Below, in pieces: positions 25,944 to 34,817 of a DNA stretch of 64,000 nt; position 1 is the first letter of the stretch, and each line of letters begins with the position of its first letter. The DNA lies in contig NZ_JALPTH010000027.1 of assembly GCF_023218175.1 (NCBI RefSeq), positions 1 through 64,000 of the forward strand, read 5' to 3'. The notes below the pieces were generated by a model, which was not told where the DNA came from, did not search any database, and saw only the letters and a list, made by a program, of their open reading frames with translations. The translations under genes and the position numbers were made by a program. The stretch is from Streptomyces lichenis. GTDB lineage: Bacteria > Actinomycetota > Actinomycetes > Streptomycetales > Streptomycetaceae.

Positions 25944-27152
25944 GTGGCAGCACCGCAGAACTACCTCGCAGTCATCAAGGTCATCGGTGTCGGCGGCGGT
26001 GGTGTCAATGCCATCAACCGAATGATCGAGGTCGGTCTCAAGGGTGTCGAGTTCATCGCCATCAACACGGACGCACAGGCGCTGTTGATGAGTGACGCCG
26101 ACGTGAAGCTCGACGTCGGCCGCGAACTCACCCGAGGCCTCGGAGCCGGGGCCAACCCGGCGGTCGGTCGCAAGGCGGCAGAGGACCACCGCGAGGAGAT
26201 CGAGGAGGTCCTCAAGGGGGCCGACATGGTCTTCGTCACCGCGGGCGAAGGCGGTGGCACCGGCACCGGCGGCGCCCCCGTGGTCGCCAACATCGCGCGC
26301 TCCCTGGGCGCGCTGACCATCGGCGTGGTCACCCGCCCCTTCACCTTCGAAGGGCGGCGCCGCGCCAACCAGGCGGAGGACGGCATCGCCGAACTCCGCG
26401 AAGAGGTCGACACCCTCATCGTCATCCCCAACGACCGGCTGCTGTCCATCTCGGACCGCCAGGTCAGCGTGCTCGACGCGTTCAAGTCGGCCGACCAGGT
26501 GCTGCTCTCCGGCGTACAGGGCATCACCGACCTGATCACCACCCCCGGTCTGATCAACCTGGACTTCGCCGACGTCAAGTCGGTCATGTCCGACGCCGGT
26601 TCGGCGCTCATGGGCATCGGCTCGGCCCGCGGCGACGACCGCGCGGTGGCCGCCGCCGAGATGGCGATCTCCTCGCCGCTGCTGGAGGCCTCCATCGACG
26701 GCGCCCGCGGGGTGCTGCTCTCCATCTCCGGCGGCTCCGACCTCGGCCTGTTCGAGATCAACGAGGCCGCCCAGCTGGTGAGCGAGGCCGCCCACCCGGA
26801 GGCCAACATCATCTTCGGCGCGGTGATCGACGACGCCCTCGGCGACGAGGTGCGGGTCACCGTGATCGCCGCCGGGTTCGACGGCGGCCAGCCGCCGGCC
26901 CGCCGGGACAACGTGATCGGCGCCTCCTCCACTGCCAAGCGCGAGGAGTCCCCGGCGCCCCGCTCCATCCCCGAGCCGCCCCGTCCGGCGCCCGGGCTCG
27001 GCACCGTCCCGGTGCGCGAGGAGCAGCCGCCGGCCCCGGCGCCCGTCGAGCCGGCCCCGGTCTCGGAGGCCAAGTCGCCGAGCATCCCGGAGCCGCACCA
27101 CTACCCGGACAGCCAGGCCGAAGAGCTGGACGTCCCGGACTTCCTGAAGTGA
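25944..27152 (+). CDS. ftsZ: Cell division GTPase FtsZ
   Basis: 402 residues with the nucleotide site GVGGGGVNAINRM (15-27), the tubulin signature GGGTGTGG (103-110), and the T7-loop NLDFADVKSVM. A Pro/Glu-rich linker leads to the C-terminal peptide DVPDFLK that binds SepF and other partners. FtsZ forms the Z-ring or, in aerial hyphae, ladders of rings. GTG 25944 has GAGGCGAGAGG upstream. It has its own complex promoter region, so it is controlled separately from the upstream mur genes. Confidence 0.98.
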   Translation: MAAPQNYLAVIKVIGVGGGGVNAINRMIEVGLKGVEFIAINTDAQALLMSDADVKLDVGRELTRGLGAGANPAVGRKAAEDHREEIEEVLKGADMVFVTAGEGGGTGTGGAPVVANIARSLGALTIGVVTRPFTFEGRRRANQAEDGIAELREEVDTLIVIPNDRLLSISDRQVSVLDAFKSADQVLLSGVQGITDLITTPGLINLDFADVKSVMSDAGSALMGIGSARGDDRAVAAAEMAISSPLLEASIDGARGVLLSISGGSDLGLFEINEAAQLVSEAAHPEANIIFGAVIDDALGDEVRVTVIAAGFDGGQPPARRDNVIGASSTAKREESPAPRSIPEPPRPAPGLGTVPVREEQPPAPAPVEPAPVSEAKSPSIPEPHHYPDSQAEELDVPDFLK

Positions 27153-27162
27153 CCTGGTCGCA

Positions 27163-27915
27163 GTGATAGGGCAGTACCACTCCGCGAGCGGCGCGCACTT
27201 CGCCTTCACCGACCGGTGGGGCGGGGTGAGCGCCGCTCCGTACGAGCAGCTCAACCTCGGGGGAGCGGTCGGCGACGACCCGGACACGGTCCGCGCCAAC
27301 CGCCGGCTCGCGGCCGAGTCCCTGAAGCTGGACCCGGCCGCGGTCGTCTGGATGAACCAGGTCCACGGCCGGGAGGTCGCCGTGGTCGACGGGCCCTGGC
27401 CCGACGGCCCGGTCCCGGCGGTGGACGCGGTGGTCACCACGCGGCGCGGGCTCGCCCTCGCCGTGCTCACCGCCGACTGCGTCCCCGTCCTGCTGGCCGA
27501 CCCGGTCGCCGGGGTGGCCGCCGCCGCACACGCCGGACGGCCCGGACTGGCCGCCGGGGTCGTCCCGGCCGCCGTCGAGGCCATGGTCCGGCTCGGCGCC
27601 GAGCCCTCCCGGATCACCGCGCACACCGGCCCCGCCGTCTGCGGACGGTGCTACGAGGTCCCCGCGGCCCTGCGCGAGGAAGTGGCCGCCACCGAGCCGG
27701 CCGCCTGGGCCCAGACGAGTTGGGGCACCCCGGCACTGGATGTGACCGCCGGGGTGCACGCCCAGCTCGCCGCGCTCGGGGTGGCCGGCCGGCACGCCTC
27801 GGAGGTCTGCACCCGCGAGTCCGGCGACCACTACTCGTACCGCCGCGACCGCACCACCGGCCGGCTCGCCGGCTACGTCTGGCTGGACGCCGCACAGATG
27901 ACGGAAGGCTCATGA
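27163..27915 (+). CDS. pgeF: PgeF/YlmD-type purine nucleoside phosphorylase
   Basis: 250 residues of the DUF152/laccase-domain family. Zinc and catalytic residues are visible in QVHGREV, VLTADCVPVLLADP and AAAHAGRPGL, and the family end motif is GPAVCGRCYEVP. Enzymes of this family have purine nucleoside phosphorylase and adenosine deaminase activity; in some bacteria they correct misincorporated peptidoglycan residues. The usual HAGWRG reads HAGRPG here. GTG 27163 is 10 nt after ftsZ, so it is likely cotranscribed. Confidence 0.85.
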   Translation: MIGQYHSASGAHFAFTDRWGGVSAAPYEQLNLGGAVGDDPDTVRANRRLAAESLKLDPAAVVWMNQVHGREVAVVDGPWPDGPVPAVDAVVTTRRGLALAVLTADCVPVLLADPVAGVAAAAHAGRPGLAAGVVPAAVEAMVRLGAEPSRITAHTGPAVCGRCYEVPAALREEVAATEPAAWAQTSWGTPALDVTAGVHAQLAALGVAGRHASEVCTRESGDHYSYRRDRTTGRLAGYVWLDAAQMTEGS

Positions 27916-28637
27916 CGGACCGCGACCGCAGGGCGGAACTCACCGCCAACCTCGGGCGGGTGGAGGAGCGCATCGCCACCGCGTGCCGGGCCGCCGGGCG
28001 CCCGCGTGAGGACGTGACCCTGATCGTGGTCACCAAGACCTATCCGGCGGACGACGTACGGCTGCTGCATGAAATGGGGGTGCGCCATGTCGCCGAGAAC
28101 CGCGACCAGGACGCCGCCCCCAAGGCGGCCGAGTGCGCCGATCTCGACCTGACCTGGCACTTCGTGGGCCAGTTGCAGACCAACAAGGTACGTTCCGTGA
28201 CGGGTTACGCCCGCGTGGTGCAGTCCGTGGACCGGTTGAAGCTCGTCGGCGCACTCTCGGGCGCGGCGGAGCGCGCCGGGCGCGAACTGGGGTGCCTGAT
28301 CCAGGTCGCACTGGACGCGGGGGCCGACGGACGCGGTGAGCGCGGCGGCGTCGGACCGGACGGTGTGGCCGAGTTGGCCGACGCGGTGGCAAAGGCCCCC
28401 GGGCTCGCGCTCGGCGGGCTGATGACGGTGGCCCCGCTCAGCGGGGAGTACGCCGGGCGCCAACGCGCCGCGTTCGACCGGCTGGTGGACATCTCGGCCC
28501 GGCTGCGTGAGGCTCATCCCGCTGCGACCATGGTGTCCGCGGGGATGAGCGCGGACCTGGAGGACGCCGTCGCGGCCGGGGCGACACATGTACGCATCGG
28601 TACGGCGGTACTCGGTCGGCGCCCGCCGCTCCGGTAA
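27912..28637 (+). CDS. yggS: YggS-family PLP homeostasis protein
   Basis: 241 residues, an alanine-racemase-like barrel without the second domain. The pyridoxal phosphate lysine lies in LIVVTKTYPADD (about 39), followed by WHFVGQLQTNK and the C-terminal SAGMSADLEDAVAAGATHVRIGTAVLG. These proteins buffer the pyridoxal phosphate pool. ATG overlaps the pgeF stop as ATGA. The usual GENRVQE reads AENRDQD. Confidence 0.93.
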   Translation: MTDRDRRAELTANLGRVEERIATACRAAGRPREDVTLIVVTKTYPADDVRLLHEMGVRHVAENRDQDAAPKAAECADLDLTWHFVGQLQTNKVRSVTGYARVVQSVDRLKLVGALSGAAERAGRELGCLIQVALDAGADGRGERGGVGPDGVAELADAVAKAPGLALGGLMTVAPLSGEYAGRQRAAFDRLVDISARLREAHPAATMVSAGMSADLEDAVAAGATHVRIGTAVLGRRPPLR

Positions 28638-28768
28638 CGTCGCGAAGCAAAGTCGGACCACAGCAGAAAATATGGTCATTTCCGCCGAACAGCGGACAGG
28701 CCGGGAGCCAGTGGATCGCGGGCACCAGTGACGATGCCGATCCACCACAGAGCGGAGGACTGGAGAGC

Positions 28769-29410
28769 ATGGCCGGCGCGATGCGCAAGATGGCGGTCTA
28801 CCTCGGCCTCGTGGAGGACGATGGGTACGACGGCCGGGGCTTCGACCCCGACGACGACTTCGAACCCGAGCTGGAGCCGGAGCCCGAGCGGCGCCACCAG
28901 CCCCCGCACCAGGCGGTCCACGCCTCCGCGCACCAGCCGCACCGCCCGGTCGAGCACGAGGAGCCGCCCCGGGTGGTGGCGCAGCCGCCGGTGCCCCGCG
29001 AGCCCGTCGCGCTGCCGGTGGAAAGCGGACGTCCGGCACGAATCGCCCCCGTGTCATCCATCACACCCGAACGCCCGAGCCTGGAGAAGAACGCACCGGT
29101 GATCATGCCCAAGGTCGTGTCCGAGCGGGAGCCCTACCGGATCACGACGCTGCACCCCCGGACCTACAACGAGGCCCGTACCATCGGGGAACACTTCCGC
29201 GAGGGCACCCCCGTGATCATGAACCTGACCGAGATGGACGACACCGACGCGAAGCGGCTGGTCGACTTCGCCGCCGGTCTGGTGTTCGGCCTGCACGGCA
29301 GCATCGAGCGGGTGACGCAGAAGGTGTTCCTGCTGTCGCCTGCTAACGTCGATGTCACGGCGGAGGACAAGGCCCGCATCGCAGAGGGCGGATTCTTCAA
29401 CCAGAGCTGA
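28769..29410 (+). CDS. sepF: Z-ring anchor SepF
   Basis: 213 residues: an N-terminal membrane-binding helix (MRKMAVYLGL), an acidic/His/Pro-rich linker (20-110), and the SepF core with RTYNEARTIGEHFREGTP and RLVDFAAGLVFGLHGSIERV. SepF tethers FtsZ to the membrane in Gram-positive bacteria. ATG 28769 has GGAGGACTGGAGAG upstream; ATG 28781 is an alternative. The 131-nt gap before it is relatively AT-rich (GAAAATATGG near 28666) and probably contains a promoter. Confidence 0.95.
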   Translation: MAGAMRKMAVYLGLVEDDGYDGRGFDPDDDFEPELEPEPERRHQPPHQAVHASAHQPHRPVEHEEPPRVVAQPPVPREPVALPVESGRPARIAPVSSITPERPSLEKNAPVIMPKVVSEREPYRITTLHPRTYNEARTIGEHFREGTPVIMNLTEMDDTDAKRLVDFAAGLVFGLHGSIERVTQKVFLLSPANVDVTAEDKARIAEGGFFNQS

Positions 29411-29493
29411 GAGCACGACACCGGGAACGACCGGCCCGCGCGGCCGGACGGGCACGGGATGGACATGGGGATCAGGGGAGAGGGAAGCGCGGG

Positions 29494-29790
29494 ATGAGCG
29501 TGGCACTGCAGGTGGTCTACATCGCTCTGATGTGCTTCCTGGTCGTCCTGATCTTCCGGCTCGTCATGGACTACGTCTTCCAGTTCGCCCGTTCATGGCA
29601 ACCCGGGAAGGCGATGGTGGTCGTTCTGGAGGCCACCTACACTGTCACCGATCCACCACTGAAACTCCTTCGGCGGTTCATCCCGCCGTTGCGTCTCGGA
29701 GGCGTGGCACTCGACCTGTCCTTCTTCGTCCTGATGATCATCGTATGGATTCTGACCTCCGTCGTGAGCAGTCTCATGATGAAGGTGTAA
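29494..29790 (+). CDS. yggT: YggT-family membrane protein
   Basis: 98 residues with two membrane helices (about 5-27 and 72-95) and the central TDPPLKLLRRFIPPLRLGG that defines the YggT family. The gene is almost always between sepF and divIVA in Gram-positives. A role in envelope or osmotic stress is suspected, without a defined mechanism. Confidence 0.92.
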   Translation: MSVALQVVYIALMCFLVVLIFRLVMDYVFQFARSWQPGKAMVVVLEATYTVTDPPLKLLRRFIPPLRLGGVALDLSFFVLMIIVWILTSVVSSLMMKV

Positions 29791-29846
29791 GGGTCCGGCG
29801 ATACGGTCCTGCCGACTGCCGACGACTACGTAGAGGTGAAGGAAAG

Positions 29847-30995
29847 ATGCCGCTGACCCCCGAGGACGTGCGGAACAAGCAGTTCACGACCGTCCGCCTC
29901 CGAGAAGGCTATGACGAGGACGAGGTCGATGCCTTTCTCGACGAGGTCGAGGCGGAACTGACCCGCCTCCTGCGCGAGAACGAGGACCTGCGCGCCAAAC
30001 TGGCCGCGGCCACCCGCGCCGCCGCGCAGAACCAGCAGCAGCAGGGGATGCGCAAGCCTCAGGAGCCCCAGGACCGTCCGCAGGGTCCCGGCGCCCCGGT
30101 GCCCGCCGCCATATCCGGACCCCCGGTCCAGCAGCAGCCCCCGCAGATGGGCCCGCCCCAGCTGCCCGGTGGAGCTCCGCAGCTGCCGGCCGGTCCGAGC
30201 CACGGCGGCCCCCAGGGCGGCCCCGGCGGCCCTATGGGCCAGGGCCCGATGCAGGGCGGTCCGATGCAGGGCGGCCCCGGCCAGATGGGCGGCCCCATGC
30301 AGGGCGGTCCCGGTCAGATGGGCGGCCCGATGGGCGGCGGCATGGGTGGACCCATGGGCGGCCACGGCGGCCCGGGCATGCCCCAGCCGCAGAACCCCGG
30401 CGGCGACAGCGCCGCGCGGGTGCTCTCGCTGGCCCAGCAGACCGCCGACCAGGCGATCGCGGAGGCCCGTTCCGAGGCCAACAAGATCGTCGGTGAGGCC
30501 CGTTCGCGCGCCGAGGGCCTGGAGCGCGACGCCCGCGCCAAGGCCGACGCGCTGGAGCGGGACGCCCAGGAGAAGCACCGCGTCGCCATGGGTTCCCTGG
30601 AGTCCGCCCGCGCCACCCTGGAGCGGAAGGTCGAGGACCTGCGCGGCTTCGAGCGCGAGTACCGGACCCGCCTGAAGTCCTACCTGGAGAGCCAGCTGCG
30701 CCAGCTGGAGACCCAGTCGGACGACTCGCTGGCCCCGCCGCGCTCCCCGGCCGCCCCGTCCCTGCCGCCGTCCCCGTCGATGGCCTCGGCCGGCGCCGGT
30801 GCCCCGTCCTACGGCGGCAACCAGGCGATGGGCGGCGGCCCGTCGATGGGCCCGGGTCCGTCCTACGGCGGCCAGCAGCAGATGTCGCCCGCGATGACCC
30901 AGCCGATGGCACCGGTGCGCCCCCAGGCGCCCCAGCCGATGCAGCAGGCGCCGTCGCCGATGCGGGGCTTCCTCATCGACGAGGACGACAACTGA
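29847..30995 (+). CDS. divIVA: Polar growth scaffold DivIVA (Wag31)
   Basis: 382 residues. The N-terminal membrane-curvature domain (1-60) reads PLTPEDVRNKQF...REGYDEDEVDAFLDEV. A linker (about 65-190) is made of Gly/Pro/Met/Gln repeats such as GGPMQGGPGQMGGPM. A long coiled coil (about 195-300, AEGLERDARAKADALERDA) and a second Pro/Gly/Gln-rich tail end in RGFLIDEDDN. DivIVA marks hyphal tips and recruits the wall machinery in Streptomyces. ATG 29847 has GAAGGAAAG upstream. Confidence 0.96.
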   Translation: MPLTPEDVRNKQFTTVRLREGYDEDEVDAFLDEVEAELTRLLRENEDLRAKLAAATRAAAQNQQQQGMRKPQEPQDRPQGPGAPVPAAISGPPVQQQPPQMGPPQLPGGAPQLPAGPSHGGPQGGPGGPMGQGPMQGGPMQGGPGQMGGPMQGGPGQMGGPMGGGMGGPMGGHGGPGMPQPQNPGGDSAARVLSLAQQTADQAIAEARSEANKIVGEARSRAEGLERDARAKADALERDAQEKHRVAMGSLESARATLERKVEDLRGFEREYRTRLKSYLESQLRQLETQSDDSLAPPRSPAAPSLPPSPSMASAGAGAPSYGGNQAMGGGPSMGPGPSYGGQQQMSPAMTQPMAPVRPQAPQPMQQAPSPMRGFLIDEDDN

Positions 30996-31038
30996 CGCGG
31001 CGGCCCGAGCGGGCCGCGTAGCGCGGTAGGCAGTCGCC

Positions 31039-31077
31039 AGGGCCGGGCCCGGGACCACGAGTCCCGGGCCCGGCCCT
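31039..31077. terminator. Terminator after divIVA
   Basis: A perfect 17-bp stem (31039-31055 with 31061-31077) with loop CACGA, 43 nt beyond divIVA. It closes the dcw cluster. Confidence 0.88.
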
Positions 31078-31120
31078 TCGGCGTGTCCGCGCCTGTCTCG
31101 GTACGTGGGGAGATACGGGG

Positions 31121-31156
31121 AAGGGGCCCGGCGCCGGGGTGGCGGCCGGGCCCCTT
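31121..31156. terminator. Terminator after ileS
   Basis: A 12-bp stem, AAGGGGCCCGGC (31121-31132) with its complement at 31145-31156, 16 nt beyond the stop of the minus-strand ileS. With the hairpin at 31039 it separates two converging transcripts. Confidence 0.8.
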
Positions 31157-31171
31157 CGGGGTGCCGGGGTG

Positions 31172-34100
31172 CTACGCCTTGCGGAGGCGGAAGGCGAGCG
31201 AGAGGCCCTCGTCGGTGAACGGGGTGCCGAACTCCGCCTCGCCCTCCGCGTAGTCGGTGGCCAGCACCTCGTCCGCGATCAGGCCCGCGTGGTCGGTGAG
31301 GGCCGCGGTGACCTCCGGGTCGGTGGAGGACCAGCGCAGCGCGATCCGGTCGGCCACGTCCAGGCCGCTGTTCTTGCGGGCCTCCTGGATGAGGCGGATC
31401 GCGTCCCGGGCCAGGCCCGCGCGGCGCAGCTCCGGGGTGATCTCCAGGTCCAGGGCGACCGTGGCGCCCGCGTCGGACGCCACCGACCAGCCCTCGCGCG
31501 GGGTCTCGGTGATGATCACCTCGTCCGGGGCGAGGGCGATGGTCTCGCCGTTCACCTCCAGGGTGGCCGTGCCGTCCCGCAGGGCGAGGGAGAGCGCGGC
31601 GGCGTCGGCGGCGGCGACCGCCTTGGCCACGTCCTGGACGCCCTTGCCGAACCGCTTGCCCAGCGCCCGGAAGTTGGCCTTGGCGGTGGTGTCCACCAGC
31701 GAGCCGCCCACCTCGGAGAGCGCGGCCAGCGAGGAGACGTTCAGCTCCTCGGTGATCTGCTCGCGCAGCTCCGGCGAGAGCGCCTCGAACCCGGCGGCGC
31801 CGACCAGCGCGCGGGACAGCGGCTGGCGGGTCTTCACCCCCGACTCGGCCCGGGTGGCCCGGCCCAGCTCGACCAGCCGCCGCACCAGCGCCATCTGCGT
31901 CGACAGCGCGGGGTCGATGGCGGCGAGGTCCGCCTCCGGCCAGGTGGCCAGGTGGACGGACTCGGGCGCGCCCGGGGTGACCGGGACGACCAGGTCCTGC
32001 CAGACCCGCTCGGTGATGAACGGGGTCAGCGGCGCCATCAGCCGGGTGACCGTCTCGATCACCTCGTGCAGGGTGCGCAGCGCGGCCTTGTCGCCCTGCC
32101 AGAAGCGGCGACGGGACCGGCGTACGTACCAGTTGGACAGGTCGTCGACGAACGCGGAGAGCAGCTTGCCGGCCCGCTGGGTGTCGTACGCCTCCATCGC
32201 GGAGGTCACCTGGTCGGTCAACGCGTGCAGCTCGGACAGCAGCCAGCGGTCCAGCACCGAGCGCTCGGCGGGCGCCGGGTCGGCCTCGTCGGGCGCCCAG
32301 CCCGAGGTGCGGGCGTACAGGGCCTGGAAGGCGACCGTGTTCCAGTAGGTCAGCAGCGTCTTGCGGACGACCTCCTGGATGGTGCCGTGGCCGACCCGGC
32401 GGGCCGCCCACGGGGAGCCGCCGGCGGCCATGAACCAGCGCACCGCGTCGGCACCGTGCTGGTCCATGAGCGGGATCGGCTGGAGGATGTTGCCCAGGTG
32501 CTTGGACATCTTGCGGCCGTCCTCGGCGAGGATGTGGCCGAGGCAGACCACGTTCTCGTACGAGGACTTGTCGAAGACCAGGGTGCCGACGGCCATCAGC
32601 GTGTAGAACCAGCCGCGGGTCTGGTCGATGGCCTCGGAGATGAACTGCGCCGGGTAGCGGGACTCGAACAGCTCCTTGTTCTTGTACGGGTAGCCGTACT
32701 GCGCGAACGGCATGGAGCCGGAGTCGTACCAGGCGTCGATCACCTCGGGGACCCGGGTCGCGGTGGCGCCGCAGTCCGGGCAGTCGAAGACCACCTCGTC
32801 GATGAACGGGCGGTGCGGGTCCAGGCCGGACTGGTCGGTGCCGGTCAGCTCGGACAGCTCGGCCAGCGAGCCGACGCAGGTGAGGTGGTCCTCCGCGCAG
32901 CGCCAGATCGGCAGCGGGGTGCCCCAGTAGCGGTTGCGGGAGAGCGCCCAGTCGATGTTGTTGTTCAGCCAGTCGCCGAAGCGGCCGTGCTTGACGGAGT
33001 CCGGGAACCAGTTGGTGTTCTCGTTCTCCTCAAGGAGCCGGTCCTTGACCGCGGTGGTGCGGATGTACCAGGACGGCTGGGCGTAGTAGAGCAGCGCGGT
33101 GTGGCAGCGCCAGCAGTGCGGATAGCTGTGCTCGTACGGCACGTGCCGGAACAGCAGCCCGCGGTCCGCCAGGTCCTGGGTCAGCGCCTCGTCGGCCTTC
33201 TTGAAGAAGACCCCGCCGACCAGCGGCACGTCCTCCTCGAAGGTGCCGTCGGGGCGGACCGGGTTGACCACCGGCAGCCCGTAGGAGCGGCAGACCACCA
33301 GGTCGTCGGCGCCGAACGCGGGGGACTGGTGGACCAGACCGGTGCCGTCCTCGGTGGTGACGTACTCGGCGTTGACCACATAGTGCGCGGGCGCGTCGAA
33401 GGGGACCAGCTCGAAGGGGCGCTGATAGGTCCAGCGCTCCATCTCGGCGCCGGTGAAGCTCTCCCCGGTCGCCTGCCAGCCCTCGCCCAGCGCCTTCTGA
33501 AGCAGCGGCTCGGCGACGACCAGCTTCTCGGTGCCGTCGGTGGCCACCACGTACCGCACCCCGGGGTGCGCGGCGACGGCGGTGTTCGACACCAGCGTCC
33601 ACGGGGTGGTGGTCCACACCAGCAGCGCGGCCTGGCCGGCCAGCGGGCCGGAGGTGAGCGGGAAGCGGACGAAGACCGAGGGGTCGACGACCGTCTCGTA
33701 CCCCTGCGCCAGCTCGTGGTCGGACAGCCCGGTGCCGCAGCGCGGGCACCAGGGGGCGACCCGGTGGTCCTGGACCAGCAGGTCCTTGGTGAAGATCTCC
33801 TTCAGCGACCACCAGACCGACTGGACGTAGTCCGGGTCCATGGTCCGGTAGGCGTCGTCCAGGTCCACCCAGTACCCCATGCGGGTGGTCAGCTCGGCGA
33901 AGGCGTCGGTGTGCCGGGTCACCGACTCGCGGCACCTGGCGTTGAACTCGGCGATGCCGTACGCCTCGATGTCCCCCTTGCCGGAGAAGCCGAGCTCCTT
34001 CTCCACGGCCAGCTCCACGGGCAGCCCGTGGCAGTCCCAGCCGGCCTTGCGGGCCACGTGGTAGCCGCGCATGGTGCGGAAGCGCGGGAAGACGTCCTTG

Positions 34101-34297
34101 AAGACGCGGGCCTCGATGTGGTGGGCCCCGGGCATGCCGTTGGCGGTCGGCGGACCCTCGTAGAACACCCACTCCGGGCGGCCCTCGGACTGCTCCAGGC
34201 TCTTGGTGAACACCTTCTGCTCGCGCCAGAAGTCGAGCACGGCGTGCTCCAGGGCGGGCAGGTCTACCTGGGCGGGCACCTGGCGGTACTGCGACAT
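31172..34297 (-). CDS. ileS: Isoleucyl-tRNA synthetase
   Basis: 1041 residues, the long actinobacterial/eukaryote-like form. The class I HIGH element is in NGMPGAHHIEAR (about 53-64), the editing domain follows, and the KMSKS loop appears as RKMSKHLGN near 595. A C-terminal anticodon and helical region follows. This form resembles the less mupirocin-sensitive IleRS group (family knowledge). ATG 34297 has its ribosome site CCGGAGG at 34303-34309, which can be masked by the T-box leader. Confidence 0.97.
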   Translation of the reverse strand: MSQYRQVPAQVDLPALEHAVLDFWREQKVFTKSLEQSEGRPEWVFYEGPPTANGMPGAHHIEARVFKDVFPRFRTMRGYHVARKAGWDCHGLPVELAVEKELGFSGKGDIEAYGIAEFNARCRESVTRHTDAFAELTTRMGYWVDLDDAYRTMDPDYVQSVWWSLKEIFTKDLLVQDHRVAPWCPRCGTGLSDHELAQGYETVVDPSVFVRFPLTSGPLAGQAALLVWTTTPWTLVSNTAVAAHPGVRYVVATDGTEKLVVAEPLLQKALGEGWQATGESFTGAEMERWTYQRPFELVPFDAPAHYVVNAEYVTTEDGTGLVHQSPAFGADDLVVCRSYGLPVVNPVRPDGTFEEDVPLVGGVFFKKADEALTQDLADRGLLFRHVPYEHSYPHCWRCHTALLYYAQPSWYIRTTAVKDRLLEENENTNWFPDSVKHGRFGDWLNNNIDWALSRNRYWGTPLPIWRCAEDHLTCVGSLAELSELTGTDQSGLDPHRPFIDEVVFDCPDCGATATRVPEVIDAWYDSGSMPFAQYGYPYKNKELFESRYPAQFISEAIDQTRGWFYTLMAVGTLVFDKSSYENVVCLGHILAEDGRKMSKHLGNILQPIPLMDQHGADAVRWFMAAGGSPWAARRVGHGTIQEVVRKTLLTYWNTVAFQALYARTSGWAPDEADPAPAERSVLDRWLLSELHALTDQVTSAMEAYDTQRAGKLLSAFVDDLSNWYVRRSRRRFWQGDKAALRTLHEVIETVTRLMAPLTPFITERVWQDLVVPVTPGAPESVHLATWPEADLAAIDPALSTQMALVRRLVELGRATRAESGVKTRQPLSRALVGAAGFEALSPELREQITEELNVSSLAALSEVGGSLVDTTAKANFRALGKRFGKGVQDVAKAVAAADAAALSLALRDGTATLEVNGETIALAPDEVIITETPREGWSVASDAGATVALDLEITPELRRAGLARDAIRLIQEARKNSGLDVADRIALRWSSTDPEVTAALTDHAGLIADEVLATDYAEGEAEFGTPFTDEGLSLAFRLRKA

Positions 34298-34600
34298 CGA
34301 TTCCTCCGGCGGACTGCGTACGTCTCCGTCCGGAGGGACGAGAGCGCCGACGCTGCAACGGCTCCCGCGGTACCACCCTCCTTGGCGGCGCGCGCGTGGC
34401 GCACCGCCCCCTCATTGGGGTCGCGACGCCGGTTCTACGGCCGGGGCTCCCGCACTGGGCGGCTGGAGGCCCCGGCTTTCTTCCGGCGGCTCCGGGGTGA
34501 TGCTTCACGCCGCGCTCGCCTCCGGGCTCGCACCGTCCCCGGCTCGCTCATGGCTGCGTACGACGCTACTCGGCCCCATCGTCGCCTTTCGCTGGGCCCA
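34298..34600 (-). promoter_or_regulatory. T-box riboswitch leader of ileS
   Basis: The minus strand carries the invariant T-box GGGTGGTACCGCG (34378-34366). Downstream, CCTCCGG (34336-34330) can pair with the ileS ribosome site CCGGAGG (34309-34303), a stem that extends by about four pairs. This is the translational type of T-box known for actinobacterial ileS: uncharged tRNA-Ile would stabilise the antisequestrator and free the ribosome site. A candidate isoleucine specifier ATC lies at 34501-34499 after GAAGC. TACACT at 34605-34600 is a plausible -10 box. Confidence 0.85.
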
Positions 34601-34817
34601 GTGTACGGGGCGGGGGTCGGCCCGGCCGACCGGATAACCGCCGGATTACCGGCGGGGGAGCTGGGCACAACGGAGGCAAGCCGTCCCCCGGGCGTACCGA
34701 GGTATCGGGCCGGGGTGTCGCAAACGGGCGGCGTGCCCCGTTGCCGCGGGGCCTGAGTCGATTTATCGTCCCAGCACGATTCGCGAGCAAGATCACGATA
34801 TGTGAAGGGGCCGCGAG

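Noticed and set aside
31139..34756. 1205-residue plus-strand open frame
   Set aside because: Antisense to ileS and its leader; no ribosome site or domain.
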